From NCBI GenBank assembly GCA_963736975.1, contig CAVTQY010000002.1, forward strand, positions 62,001 to 126,000: DNA of 64,000 nt. Reading direction: 5' to 3'. The DNA comes from CAVTQY01 sp963736975 (GTDB taxonomy: Bacteria; Pseudomonadota; Alphaproteobacteria; Acetobacterales; Acetobacteraceae). The notes under the pieces were generated by a model that made no database searches, was not told where the DNA came from, and was given only the letters and a program-made list of their open reading frames with translations. The translations under genes and the position numbers were made by a program. Every line of letters begins with the position of its first letter. Position 1 is the first letter of the stretch. This document shows, in pieces, positions 16,069 to 24,761 of this stretch.

Positions 16069-18158
16069 CTACTCGGCCGCGACCGGCCACTCTGCCGGGG
16101 CATCCGGCTCGGCCTCGCGCTCATCCGAACCGGCGACGAGTGCCTCCTCGGCCTGCGGAACAGCCGCAGCTTCCGTGACCGCCTGCCCTGGCGTGCGCAG
16201 CGGCTCGGGCAGCCAGCCGGTGCCGGCCAGCAGCTCCTGCGCCTTCTCGGCCATCTCGCCCTTCTTCAGCGGCGCGATCGCCTCGGCGGCCTGGTCGCCC
16301 TTGGCCTCGCGCACGGCCTCCACGATGCGGGCCTTGGTGACCCGGCCCAGGTAGCTGTCCACCGTCGCCGTCCAGCCTGCCGCCGCCATGTCGAGCCCGA
16401 CCGCCTGCGCCAGCACGTCGGCATGCGCCAACGCCCGCGGACGGCGGTTGTAGGCCTCGTGCACCGCGTTCACGCTGAGCCCGACGCAGTGCGCGAACAG
16501 CGCCTCGCGCTCCGGCCCATCGAGCCGCGACAAGGCGGCCCAGAGATCCTCGGGCTGCTTGGGCAGCGTCGCCAGCCAGAACTGGTGCCGATCCGCCAGC
16601 GCCCGGGCCATCGCGGTGTCGTTCAGGCCCGGCGCCTGCGCGGTGAACGCGACGCTCTTCAGGTCGAGCTCGAGGCAGGAGTCGAGCGCGTAGCTGTAGA
16701 ACACCCGCAGGCAGAAGGCGTGCAGCGCCGCCAGGAATGCCACTTCCCGGTGCTCGCCCAGCGCCACCCGAAGCGCCAGGGTCCGGTGCGCGGTCAGCTC
16801 CGTCAGCAGCCGGTCGGGCAGGGGCTTGATGCCGTCATCCTCCTCCGGCTCCGCCGCGGCCTGCGGCGCGCCGTAGATGGCGTCGCCCTCGCTCCCGCTC
16901 TGCGCTGCCAGTGCCATGGCCGGCTCAACCGGGTCACCGTCGGTAGAGTCCACGCCCTCGGCATCGGGCTCGGGCGCGATCGGCAGCTCGTCCTCGGGGC
17001 GGACAAAGCCGCGCTCCACCCGCAACCGGCCCTCGCCGTCGATGCTGACGTAGGCGCCGGCGCGGGCGATCTCGGCCGGGTCGAACACCTCCGGGCGGTC
17101 GTCCGAGGGCGGCCAGGGCCGTCTCGATCTCCTGGAAGCGCCGCTCGACCTCCTCCGGCACTTCGATGTCGGCGTATTCCTCCTCGAGACGGTCATACTC
17201 GGCCTGCAGCGCCTCCCGCTCGGCCTCCTGCTCCTCGGTCAGCGGGACCACCTCGCCGCGGAGCTGGCGCAGGCCGAAATGGTGGCCGTAGGGGAAATCG
17301 GCCGCGACCTCGATCCAGCGCCAGCCCTCCTCCCGCACCGGCGCTGGCCTCGCGCTCCAGCCGCTCGGCCACCAGCCGGTCGACGAGCGCCACGTCCTGC
17401 AGCCAGCCGCCGTCATCGCCCTGGAACAGGTCGCGCAGCACGGTGCCGCCCGCTTCCTCGTACGCCGCGCCGATGAACCGCGCCCGCTTGTCCGACGCGC
17501 GCACGGCGCCCTCGGTCAGCAGGCGGCGGATGACATACGGCTCCTTGCTGTAGGACGACGCCAGGCGATCCCAGACCTGCTCCTGCCGCTCCCAATCGCC
17601 CGATACGGTGAAGGCCATCAGCTGGTCGAGCGTCATCCCGTCCTCGGCATAGACCTCCAGCAGCCGGGGCGAGACCGAGGCCAGCCGCAGCCGCTGCCTG
17701 ACCACGGATACCGACACGAAGAACGCGGCGGCGATCTCCTCCTCGGACTGGCCCCTCTCGCGCAGCGCCAGGAAGGCGCGGAACTGATCGAGCGGGTGCA
17801 GCGGCGCGCGCTGCACGTTCTCGGCGAGGCTGTCCTCCTCGGCGATGCCGCCGGTGCGGATCACGCACGGGATCGGCGCCGTCTTGGCCAGGCGCTTCTG
17901 CTTCACCAGCAGCTCGAGCGCCCGGTAGCGGCGGCCGCCGGCCGGGATGTCGTACATGCCGGTCTCGTTGCCGTCCGCGTCCAGCACGGGCCGCACGGTG
18001 AGGGATTGCAGCAGCGTGCGCCGGGCGATGTCGTCGGCGAGCTGCTCGATCGAGACGCCCGCCTTGATCCGGCGCACGTTGCAGCCGCTCAGCAGCAGCT
18101 TGTTGAAGGGGATGTCGCGCGAGACGCTGAGAGTGATCTTCTGGGTGGTGGACGCCAT
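16069..18158 (-). pseudogene. Large ParB-like plasmid protein, two frameshifts
   Basis: About 696 codons from ATG 18158 (MASTTQKITLSVSRDIPFNKLLLSGCNVRR). The first segment has the ParB N domain (LADDIARRTLLQSLTVRPV...AGGRRYRALELLV) and a helix-turn-helix (SEEEIAAAFFVSVSVVRQRLRLASV). The frame changes near 17340 to a coiled, Glu-rich linker (LTEEQEAEREALQAEYDRLEEEYADI). It changes again near 17105 to the long helical C-terminal region ending at 16069. This type of 650-700 residue ParB-like protein is common on alphaproteobacterial plasmids; its role is less clear than that of partition ParB, and a true partition ParB is present at 1097. Sequencing error or decay are both possible. Leader motif copy B precedes it. 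Confidence 0.8.
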
Positions 18159-18170
18159 GTCCGTTCTCCG

Positions 18171-18215
18171 CGACGGGCGGCCGGGAGCCTCTCTCCCAGC
18201 CTTCAACCCGTCACG
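18171..18215 (-). promoter_or_regulatory. Structured 5' leader motif, copy B (before ParB-like gene)
   Basis: Minus strand: GTGACGGG/CCCGTCG outer stem, inner hairpin GGGAG-AGAGG-CTCCC, then GCGGAGA ribosome-binding sequence and ATG 18158. Confidence 0.6.
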
Positions 18216-18280
18216 AGACCTGCGGCCCACCTCTCCCTCTTCGGGATCGATGGACCGCAGGGGAGGAGACCCGGGAGAGG

Positions 18281-19470
18281 CTAGGCGGCCACCCGGTCGA
18301 GCAGCCGCTTGGCGCGCGTTTCCAGCTCGAGCCTTGCGTCCTGGTGCGTCTTGCCGCGCGCCAGGGCGGTGATGCCCTGGACGAAGTCGAACACGCTCTC
18401 CGGCTTGCGGCCTTCCTCGGCCAGCACGGTCTCGATCACCTTCGTGGCCTCGCCCTTGCTGAAGCCGCGCTTGCGCAGGAAATCGGTCCGGTCCTCGTCG
18501 CTGCGCGCCACCACCTGCGCCCGGGCCGCCCGGATGCCGTTGACGAACGGCGCGGGCGAGGAACTCGGCGAAGCGGGTCAGCGCCGGCGCCGCCTCGCGC
18601 GCGAAGCGGGACGCCGCGAATTTCGAATGCCGGATGGTGATCTCCTCGAAATCCTCGACGCCCCAGAGATTGCGGTTCTGGCACACCGCCCGCAGGAAGA
18701 ACGACGCCATCCCGAGCGTCTTGGCGCCGACCTCGCTGTTCCAGCAGTAGAAGCCCCGGAAGTAGAGGTCGGGCGAGCCGTCGGGCAGCCGGCCCGCCTC
18801 GATCGGGTTCAGGTCGTCGACCAGGAACAGGAACACGTCGCGGTCGCTCGCATAGAGCGTGGTCGTGTCCTTCGTGATGTCGACATGCGGGTTGTAGGTG
18901 CCCGTCGACCAGTCGAGCGTGCCCGGCACCTTCCAGCGCGTGTCGCCCGTGCCGTTGCCGGCGATGCGCTGCACGGCGGACGACCAGCTCGCGGTCGTAG
19001 ATGCGGCCGTAATCGGGGCCGGTGACGGCGCGCAGCTCCGTCCGGCCATCGCCGGTCTCGAGCGTCTTGACCTGCTCGGCGCGGTGCGTGCTCAGGCCGT
19101 ATTGCAGGTTGATGCCGGCGAGCGGTGCCGGGAGCTGGCGCAGGTAGCTCGCCGGCGCGCCGACCAGAGACGCGAGCTGGCCGAAGCTCCAATGCGTCGG
19201 AGCGACCGGCGCCTCGGAGCCGGGCAGCACCAGCGTGAGCCGCTCGGCGTCGTCCCGGCTGGCTTCGACCCGCACCGCGGCACTCTCGACCGTCCGGGTC
19301 CGGCTCCGCTCGGCGCGGCCGTTCACCGACGCGAACAGCTCCGACAGGGACAGGAAGCGCTCATCCGCCGGGCGCGAGAACCACTCGGACGAAACCCGGC
19401 CGATCCGCTCCCCTCGCGTGACATCCACCTTGTAGCTGCCCGTCGCACTCTGCTTGACGGTCCAGCACAT
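18281..19470 (-). pseudogene. DUF932 domain protein, second copy, frameshifted
   Basis: Close homologue of the gene at 1-939. The N-terminal part (SYKVDVTRGERIGRVSSEWFSRPADERFL...GPDYGRIYDRELV) runs to about 18980, where one base is gained relative to copy 1. The middle (GTGDTRWKVPGTLDWSTGTYNPH...SRFAREAAPALTRFAEFLARA) then changes frame near 18550. The C-terminal end (VVARSDEDRTDFLRKRGFSKGEATKVIETVLAEEG...AKRLLDRVAA) stops at 18281. The start is uncertain: 19470 is in frame, but by comparison with copy 1 the ATG at 19481, out of frame, is better spaced from GGAGA. A third indel near the start is therefore likely. This copy shows the family's C-terminus that copy 1 lacks here. Confidence 0.8.
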
Positions 19471-19496
19471 CGCATATCGCTCATCGCTGATCTCCG

Positions 19497-19542
19497 CGAC
19501 GGACCGGCCGAGAGCCTCTCTCTCGATCCTCAACCCGTCACG
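19497..19542 (-). promoter_or_regulatory. Structured 5' leader motif, copy C (before second DUF932)
   Basis: Minus strand: GACGG/CCGTC outer stem, inner hairpin CGAGAG-AGAGG-CTCTCG, followed by GCGGAGA. The inner stem differs from copies A and B at paired positions with pairing kept. Confidence 0.6.
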
Positions 19543-19610
19543 GCGACAGCCGCGGCCCTTTACCTCTCGAAGAGCTCAACGCGGCACGGGCACAAGAAGC
19601 GCACTCCTCC

Positions 19611-19633
19611 GTGTAACGACAAACGCGTTACAC
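19611..19633 (+). promoter_or_regulatory. Operator/promoter of the DUF1778-GNAT module
   Basis: Perfect inverted repeat GTGTAACG-N7-CGTTACAC just upstream of a TATGAT -10 box (19639-19644), overlapping the expected -35 position. Likely bound by the antitoxin for autoregulation. AAAGGAGG precedes ATG 19668. Confidence 0.65.
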
Positions 19634-19667
19634 CTTGCTATGATGAGTTCGGAAAGGAGGGCCTGCC

Positions 19668-19946
19668 ATGACAAGCCCAAGGACGACCCCACGTGAGCCG
19701 CTCAATCTCCGCATCAAGCCGGAGGAACGCGGGCTGATCGACCGCGCCGCCAAAATCACCGGCAAATCGCGCACGGATTTCGTGCTCGAAGCGGCGCGGC
19801 ACGCCGCTGAGGAAGCGCTCCTGGACAGGACGGTTTTCATCATCAGCCCGGAGGCCTATGCGCAGTTCCTGGCGCGGCTGGACGAACCGCCGAAGCCGAA
19901 TGACCGTCTGCGGCGCACGATGCAGTTTGCGCCGCCTTGGAGGTAG
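19668..19946 (+). CDS. DUF1778 antitoxin (TacA-like)
   Basis: 92 residues: PLNLRIKPEERGLIDRAAKITGKSRTDFVLEAARHAAEEALLDRTVFIISPEAYAQFLARLD, the standard DUF1778 ribbon-helix-helix plus toxin-binding tail (the FxLSxExxxxFxxxLD box). It neutralises the GNAT toxin encoded next and should repress the operon through the inverted repeat at 19611-19633. Spaced three bases from the toxin gene. Confidence 0.9.
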   Translation: MTSPRTTPREPLNLRIKPEERGLIDRAAKITGKSRTDFVLEAARHAAEEALLDRTVFIISPEAYAQFLARLDEPPKPNDRLRRTMQFAPPWR

Positions 19947-19949
19947 CCG

Positions 19950-20444
19950 GTGCCGCTCTCACGGCCCGAGCCGCTTGCCGATGTTCACGAACTCGACGAT
20001 TTCTTCTCAGGCGTTCTCTCGCTGGATGACTGGCTCAAGCGCCGCGCGCGCGCAAACCAGGTAAGCGGTGCGTCGCGCACCTTCGTCGTTGCCCAAGGTC
20101 GCAAGGTGGTCGGGTATTACGCGCTCGCTTCGGGGGCGATTGCCGTTGCCGACACCGTTGGCCGGTTTCGGCGCAATATGCCCGATCCAATTCCGGTCGT
20201 TGTACTTGGCCGGCTCGCTGTGGATCAGTCTCAACAGGGTAGGGGACTTGGCCGCGCGCTGTTCCGCGATTGCGCGCTCCGCGTGGCGCATGCCGCCGAC
20301 ACGATTGGCATCCGCGGGATCGTCGTTCATGCGATTTCGGAGCAGGCCAAGGCCTTTTACCTGGCCCTTGGCTTTGATCCATCGCCGGCCGACCCGATGA
20401 CGCTAATGGTTACCCTCAGCGACGTTCGCCACCTTCTTGCATAA
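19950..20444 (+). CDS. GNAT-family toxin (TacT-like)
   Basis: 164 residues from GTG 19950. GNAT acetyltransferase with VVAQGRKVVGYYALASGAI, the acetyl-CoA loop VVLGRLAVDQSQQGRGLGRALFRDCALRV (Q-x-x-G-x-G/A) and VHAISEQAKAFYLALGF. TacT-type toxins acetylate the amino group of charged tRNAs and block translation. Pairing with a DUF1778 gene makes this assignment firm. Its precise tRNA target is unknown. Confidence 0.9.
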   Translation: MPLSRPEPLADVHELDDFFSGVLSLDDWLKRRARANQVSGASRTFVVAQGRKVVGYYALASGAIAVADTVGRFRRNMPDPIPVVVLGRLAVDQSQQGRGLGRALFRDCALRVAHAADTIGIRGIVVHAISEQAKAFYLALGFDPSPADPMTLMVTLSDVRHLLA

Positions 20445-20472
20445 GCCGCCTCGATTGCTTTCGCGGCCCGTG

Positions 20473-20901
20473 TCAGTTGCGCGGATAGGGGCCGAGGAAG
20501 AGGTCGCCGATTGCCCAGCGCCGCCGGAAGGTGATCCACCGCTGCGCCAGGTGGTAAGGCCGGTCGTGCAGCATGTGGCAGCGCTGGCAGAGGCTGCGGA
20601 GATTGCGCAGACGGTTGTTGGTCGGATCGTGGTCGAGATGCGCGGCGGCCAGCACCACCCGGGTGACCCGCAGGGCGGCCATGTCGCCGGCCTCCGGAGC
20701 GTGGGTTGGGTGGCCGCGTCGGTCCCGCCACGCCCCGGAGCTTGGGTCCTGCCAGCGACCATCCGGCAGGCAGCGCAGCGTGGCCCCGTGCGGCCGCCCG
20801 CAGCTCTCGCAGCGTCCGCCGGCGCGCACGAAGCGGACGGTCCGGCTGATCTGCGCCCAGTCGATCGGATAGAGCCAGCGCAGGGCGGGGCGGATGGGCA
20901 T
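20473..20901 (-). CDS. HNH endonuclease
   Basis: 142 residues. Zinc-type pairs CESCGRPH near residue 31 and CQRCHMLHD near 108 frame the HNH core AAAHLDHDPTNNRLRNLRSLC (H, N, H). The family cuts DNA, in phage packaging, restriction or repair. Stand-alone gene between the TA module and the cupin, transcribed on the minus strand. No methylase or terminase neighbour, so the role is unclear. Confidence 0.82.
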   Translation of the reverse strand: MPIRPALRWLYPIDWAQISRTVRFVRAGGRCESCGRPHGATLRCLPDGRWQDPSSGAWRDRRGHPTHAPEAGDMAALRVTRVVLAAAHLDHDPTNNRLRNLRSLCQRCHMLHDRPYHLAQRWITFRRRWAIGDLFLGPYPRN

Positions 20902-21027
20902 CGTCCGAATCTAGGTGGCCTCGGTCCGAAGGTGAATCCACATTCCGCCGGGTTCCCCAACCGAGCCGGGGCGGATGCGTGCATCGAACGGAGTGAGCCG
21001 CTCGCCTGGCGGCGAACTTGCCGGGCC

Positions 21028-21528
21028 ATGGCCCGGGACCGGACGCCTTTGCCTGTGGAGGATGATTTTGGGAAAGAAGATCGAGCTGGCGGGGCGCCGC
21101 GCCGCAGCGGCACCAGCTACCCGCCGCCCTACGACGCGCCCTGTCTTCGCCGCGAGCGTATCCGCCTCGGCCTCGCCGCCAGGCTGACCCAGTTCGGGGT
21201 GAACCTGCTCCGGCTGCCGCCGGGCCAATGGTCGAGCCAGCGGCACTGGCAGCACGGCGAAGACGAGTTCGTCTATGTGCTCGAGGGCGAGGTCGTGATG
21301 GTCACCGACGCGGGTGAGGAGGTCATGCGGCCGGGCGACTGCGCGGGATTCAAGGCGGGTGACCCGGACGGCCACCACTTCCAGAACCGCTCCGAAAAGG
21401 AGGCTCTGCTGCTGGAAGTGGGCACGCGGCTGCCGGGCGGTGACGGCGCGACCTACCCAGACATCGACCTGCGCATCGGCCCGGGGGCGTCGCAGTACCT
21501 GCACGCGGACGGCACGCCCTACGATTGA
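21028..21528 (+). CDS. Cupin domain protein
   Basis: 166 residues from ATG 21028. A single conserved barrel contains GQWSSQRHWQHGEDEFVYVLEGEVVMVTDAGEEVMRPGDCAGFKAGDPDGHHFQNRSEKEALLLEVGTR. The metal-ligand pattern H-x-H-x4-E is visible as HWQHGEDEF, with a later His in GHHFQNRS. Such cupins bind sugars or small acids; the substrate is unknown. A 71-bp piece of its 3' region is repeated at 22838-22908. Confidence 0.85.
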   Translation: MARDRTPLPVEDDFGKEDRAGGAPRRSGTSYPPPYDAPCLRRERIRLGLAARLTQFGVNLLRLPPGQWSSQRHWQHGEDEFVYVLEGEVVMVTDAGEEVMRPGDCAGFKAGDPDGHHFQNRSEKEALLLEVGTRLPGGDGATYPDIDLRIGPGASQYLHADGTPYD

Positions 21529-21637
21529 TACCGCGCCCGGCGTGCTGACTGGCCCGTACCACCGACCGCAATCACGCCCAGCATCGTTGGAGCAGCACGC
21601 GTTCACCCGACCGCGGCTTGGACAATCTTGTATCGGT

Positions 21638-21665
21638 GCTCATTTGAGCATATTATTTGCTCAAA
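21638..21665 (+). promoter_or_regulatory. Operator/promoter of the RES-Xre module
   Basis: Overlapping inverted repeats of TGCTCA: TGCTCA-TT-TGAGCA (21638-21650, sharing bases) and TTTGAGCA-N7-TGCTCAAA (21643-21665). The second encloses TATTAT (21651-21656), a good -10 box with TTGTAT 17 bp upstream. Likely the antitoxin's binding site. AAAGGAG precedes ATG 21676. Confidence 0.65.
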
Positions 21666-21675
21666 GGAGCACCAA

Positions 21676-22260
21676 ATGGCACGCGCTCAAACTCCCTACC
21701 GAACAGGATCAAAGGGCCTTTCTGGGGTGCAGGGAGCGGTAAAAACACGGAAGAAGCGCTTCAAGGCTCCAGGGACGCCTTCCTCGAAAAAAGCCGAGGC
21801 TCGCGTGTCGTTCGCGTTTAAGCTGACCCGGAAGGATGGGTTTGTTGCCCTCTACAAGGCACCTGCTCTGACGCAGGTCGGGTGGATCAAGAGGGGCGTC
21901 AGTGCTCGAGACGCGAAGGCCATAGTTGGCGAATTGCACGTCCCGCAGGCCGACGCGTTGACTGCGCTGCAGATCCCTACGGCGACCGTGAACCGAAAGG
22001 CCAGAACCAACGCCCCTCTCTCACCCTCCGAAAGCGAGCGTGTGTTGGGGGTCGGTCGTCTGCTCGGCCAGCTTCAGACAATGGTTCAGGAATCGGGCAA
22101 CCCGGACGGCTTCGATGCCGCCGCCTGGTTGTCGGCGTGGATGAGCGCGCCGGTACCGGCACTCGGCGGCGCTCGGCCACTGGATCTGATGGGTACGATG
22201 ACGGGCCAGGCGCTCGTCTCACAGCTGCTCGCGCAAATGCAGAGCGGCGCTTACGCGTGA
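21676..22260 (+). CDS. Xre/MbcA/ParS-type antitoxin (DUF2384)
   Basis: 194 residues. The basic N-terminus leads into a helix-turn-helix-like segment (RKDGFVALYKAPALTQVGWIKRGVSARDAKAIVGELHVPQADALTALQIPTATVNRK). The C-terminal DUF2384 domain follows: LSPSESERVLGVGRLLGQLQTMVQESG...FDAAAWLSAWMSAPVPALGGARPLDLMGTMTGQALVSQLLAQMQSGAYA. This is the antitoxin partner of RES toxins. The stop codon overlaps the toxin's GTG start by four bases. Confidence 0.9.
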   Translation: MARAQTPYRTGSKGLSGVQGAVKTRKKRFKAPGTPSSKKAEARVSFAFKLTRKDGFVALYKAPALTQVGWIKRGVSARDAKAIVGELHVPQADALTALQIPTATVNRKARTNAPLSPSESERVLGVGRLLGQLQTMVQESGNPDGFDAAAWLSAWMSAPVPALGGARPLDLMGTMTGQALVSQLLAQMQSGAYA

Positions 22261-22745
22261 GCACGATTGCTTATCGAATCGGCACTGACACACCGACCTA
22301 CGAGGCGAACAACTCTGGCGGGAAAGGCGCGGAGCTCTCGGGCGGCCGCTGGAACGAAAAGGGCATTGCCGTCGTCTATGCCGCAGAGAATCGCGCGCTC
22401 GCGTGCCTGGAAACCCTGGTCCATCTCGCGGCGGGCGGCCTTCCGCTGAACCGCTACCTTGTTGAGATCACGATCCCCGATCCGGTCTGGGCGGCCGCGC
22501 AGCGGGAGACCCGGGCGAGCCTGCCGGTAGGCTGGGATGCCGAGCCCGCAGGTCGCGTGAGCATTGGCTTCGGCACGGATTGGCTGCGGGGTGTGAGTTC
22601 GGCGGTTCTGGTGATCCCCTCCGTCATCGTGCCGGAAGAGTGTTGTGTGCTGGTCAATCCATCTCACCCAGACAGCGCGCGCATCACGGCCAAGAAGCTG
22701 CGTCGTTGGCTCTATGATCCCCGCCTGACACGCGCCTCCCCGTAA
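22257..22745 (+). CDS. RES-domain toxin (NAD+-degrading type)
   Basis: 162 residues from GTG 22257. The RES motif residues are visible: AYRIG (Arg), ELSGGRWNEKGIAVVYAAENRALACLETLVHLA (the Arg-Trp-Asn, Tyr and Glu positions) and SSAVLVIPSVIVPEECCVLVNPSHPD (the Ser and NPxHP positions). Characterised members deplete cellular NAD+. Full length for the family and coupled to its antitoxin. Confidence 0.9.
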   Translation: MSTIAYRIGTDTPTYEANNSGGKGAELSGGRWNEKGIAVVYAAENRALACLETLVHLAAGGLPLNRYLVEITIPDPVWAAAQRETRASLPVGWDAEPAGRVSIGFGTDWLRGVSSAVLVIPSVIVPEECCVLVNPSHPDSARITAKKLRRWLYDPRLTRASP

Positions 22746-22837
22746 GCCGAACCCGGGAGGTGATCGCGTCGCAACGAAGTGAACCGCTCGCTCGCGTGGT
22801 ATTACGGGCACGGCCGGGACCTGCGGCTCGTTGCTGT

Positions 22838-22908
22838 GCACGCGGCTGCCGGGCGGTGACGGCGCGACCTATCCGGACATTGACCGGCGCATCGACCCGG
22901 GGCGTCGC
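22838..22908 (+). pseudogene. Duplicated 3' fragment of the cupin gene
   Basis: Near-identical to 21421-21491 inside the cupin gene (codes LPGGDGATYPDIDRRIDPG). It lies just after the RES-Xre module, so the module is flanked by cupin sequence on both sides. The remaining intergenic sequence to 23127 holds nothing I recognise. Confidence 0.7.
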
Positions 22909-23127
22909 GGCCTTCTGACCCCCCAAAATTCCCATTTTCGACAGTTATGCCGGGCACCACGCCAGTTGCCACAATCACGACGCCTCTGCGAGGATTCCCG
23001 CGGGCGTTCCGGAGCGCCAAGGTGCGGCAGAATGCGATCGGAAAGGGCAGGGAGGACGGCGTTCAGCGTTGCGATTTCAGGGCGTTAGCCCGAGAGACGC
23101 GGGGGTTCCGGACGGCCGTCGCGACGC

Positions 23128-23459
23128 TCAGCTTGGCTCGGGTGGCTCTGGCAGGTCACGCAGTTCAGCCAAGGCCTGCGGCAGGTCCCGCGCCATGTGG
23201 AGGATCCGCACGATGCGCACCGGGTCGGTGGCGCAATCGTAGAAGAGCAGATAGCCGTAACGGCGCAGCGGCCACGCCCGAAAGCACCGGCAGATACGGG
23301 CGGGCCCGGCCGAGATGGGGGTTCGCTCCCAGCCGTTTGGCCGCCAGCTCGACCGCGTCGTTCAGGCGGTGCGCCGCGGCCATGTTGTCGCGCGATCTCG
23401 CGCAGCGCATGGCGCAGCTCGCGCTGCGCCGCCGGGGTCAGGACCGCTGGTCGGCTCAC
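23128..23459 (-). pseudogene. ParE-superfamily toxin (module 3), frameshifted
   Basis: Starts MSRPAVLTPAAQRELRHALREI at 23459. It then changes frame near 23398 (DNMAAAHRLNDAVELAAKRLGANPHLGRARPYLPVLS) and again near 23290 (RAWPLRRYGYLLFYDCATDPVRIVRILHMARDLPQALAELRDLPE, ending 23128). Together these make a complete ParE pattern of about 110 residues. If the indels are real the toxin is dead while its antitoxin is intact. Confidence 0.75.
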
Positions 23460-23710
23460 GCCTTGGCGTGCGCCATCTCGTCCAGCATCGCCCGCATGTC
23501 CCGATGGACCTGCTCGGCCGGCACAAACCCATCCCGCTCGCCCTCGGCCTCGGCCTCCTCCAGCGAGCGTACAAAGGCAGCGTGCTCCGCTTCCGCTTGC
23601 CGCAGGAGCGCGATGCCGGCGGCGACCAGTTCATCGCGGTCGCGGAAGCGCCCGGCGGCGATGGCCTCCGTCGCGAAACGCTCCAGGTCCGGGGGCAGGG
23701 TCACGTCCAT
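23456..23710 (-). CDS. ParD-like antitoxin (module 3)
   Basis: 84 residues from ATG 23710 (MDVTLPPDLERFATEAIAAGRFRDRDELVAAGIALLRQAEAEHAAF). Closely related to module 2, with the same leaderless promoter spacing. Its stop overlaps the start of the broken toxin by four bases. Confidence 0.82.
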   Translation of the reverse strand: MDVTLPPDLERFATEAIAAGRFRDRDELVAAGIALLRQAEAEHAAFVRSLEEAEAEGERDGFVPAEQVHRDMRAMLDEMAHAKA

Positions 23711-23716
23711 CGCTTG

Positions 23717-23744
23717 ATAATAGGGCGGGGCAGGGCGCCCGCAA
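23717..23744 (-). promoter_or_regulatory. Promoter of TA module 3 (leaderless)
   Basis: Minus strand TTGCGG, 16-bp spacer, TATTAT, six bases, ATG. Nearly identical to the promoter of module 2. Confidence 0.6.
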
Positions 23745-23756
23745 AGGATCACGACC

Positions 23757-24210
23757 GTGGCTGACGACCGCTCCGTCGAGATCATCCCGCCCGCCATCAT
23801 CCGCCCTCCGCTGAACTGCAGGCACTGATCGAAGGCCCGCTCCGCGATGCGGTTGCGTCCGCCGCCGAATACGCGACCGACGCGATCGCTGACCGACCCG
23901 CAAAGCCTATCTGCGCGACTGGGCCGAGTTCTCCGGATGACGCCGCCAGAACGGCGCCGATCCCGCCGACCTGCCGATCAACCCCGTGCTCGTCGCCGCC
24001 TGGCTCGCCGCGCTCGCCACCACCCATGGCAGCAGTGCCCTTGGCAGCCGCGTCGCCGCCATCGCCTATCATCATCGCCGCCGCGGTGTTCCGTTCGTCG
24101 CCACGCATCCGGCTATCCGCGAAACGCTGAGCGGCATCCGTCGCGCCCACCCGCGGTTGGTGCGCCCCGCCGCCGCGCTCACCTCCACCGGGGTAAAGCA
24201 GTTGCTCAAT
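23757..24210 (+). pseudogene. Integrase N-terminal remnant beside TA module 3
   Basis: Starts VADDRSVEII at GTG 23757. Broken frames then give LNCRH/LQALIEGPLRDAVASAAEYATDAIA, KAYLRDWAEFS, NGADPADLPINPVLVAAWLAALATTHGSSALGSRVAAIAYHHRRRGVPF and HPAIRETLSGIRRAHPRLVRPAAALTSTGVKQLL. This is a tyrosine recombinase core-binding domain cut before the catalytic domain. Parallel to the remnant at 11599. Confidence 0.7.
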
Positions 24211-24335
24211 CGTCGACACCCAATTGCCTTACCATTCAAGTTAGCACTTGTATTTCAGCCGGAGGACGGCCATTTCGAGCCAGTCACGTTTTGGTTGTGG
24301 CTGTCCTCTTAAACCTGTTTTTTTGGAGAACATCC

Positions 24336-24671
24336 ATGACGACCTTAGCTTTCGCGGCGTCATTTTCCTTACCCCGGCGGGACGGCAGTCGCGTTCTATT
24401 CGAGATAACCGAGGGCGGGCACCGCATGCAGTGCGCGATCTCCCGGATGGCTCTGGAAGACATCGGCGAGCGGCGCTTGTTCTCGGCAGCTGACGTGTTG
24501 GGTGCGAGCGCGCGTATGCGCATCGAAGGCATAGCCCTGGAGAAGCTGCATGCGAGCCTGAGCGGCATCTCGGGCCGCTTGAGCTTGTGGGCGGACGACG
24601 TGGACGGCCCGCTAACGGACGATGTTCCCGCGGCGGCCCACCATGAGGCCGCGCGGCTCCAGAGCGCCTGA
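24336..24671 (+). CDS. DUF1488 family protein
   Basis: 111 residues from ATG 24336 (GGAGA eight bases upstream). The pattern RVLFEITEGGHRMQCAISRMALEDIG is the DUF1488 signature (F-x-x-x-x-G-x-x-x-x-C-x-I-S-x-x-A-L-E), ending with a helical segment. Function unknown. A second DUF1488-like gene is at 27077. First gene of the groES-groEL block. Confidence 0.7.
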   Translation: MTTLAFAASFSLPRRDGSRVLFEITEGGHRMQCAISRMALEDIGERRLFSAADVLGASARMRIEGIALEKLHASLSGISGRLSLWADDVDGPLTDDVPAAAHHEAARLQSA

Positions 24672-24761
24672 GCAGGCCAGCCCACTACGCGCGGTCCCCG
24701 AAGCAATTCGCCCGGGAGACAAATGGGCCCGGGCTTCGGGTCGAACCGGAGGGAAGACACG

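Noticed and set aside
15676..17553. 625-codon open frame on the plus strand
   Set aside because: It is antisense to the Toprim and ParB-like genes, has no family features and reflects high GC content.
20437..21027. N-terminal extension of the cupin protein back to 20437
   Set aside because: That stretch is antisense to the HNH endonuclease gene and cupin homology begins after 21028.
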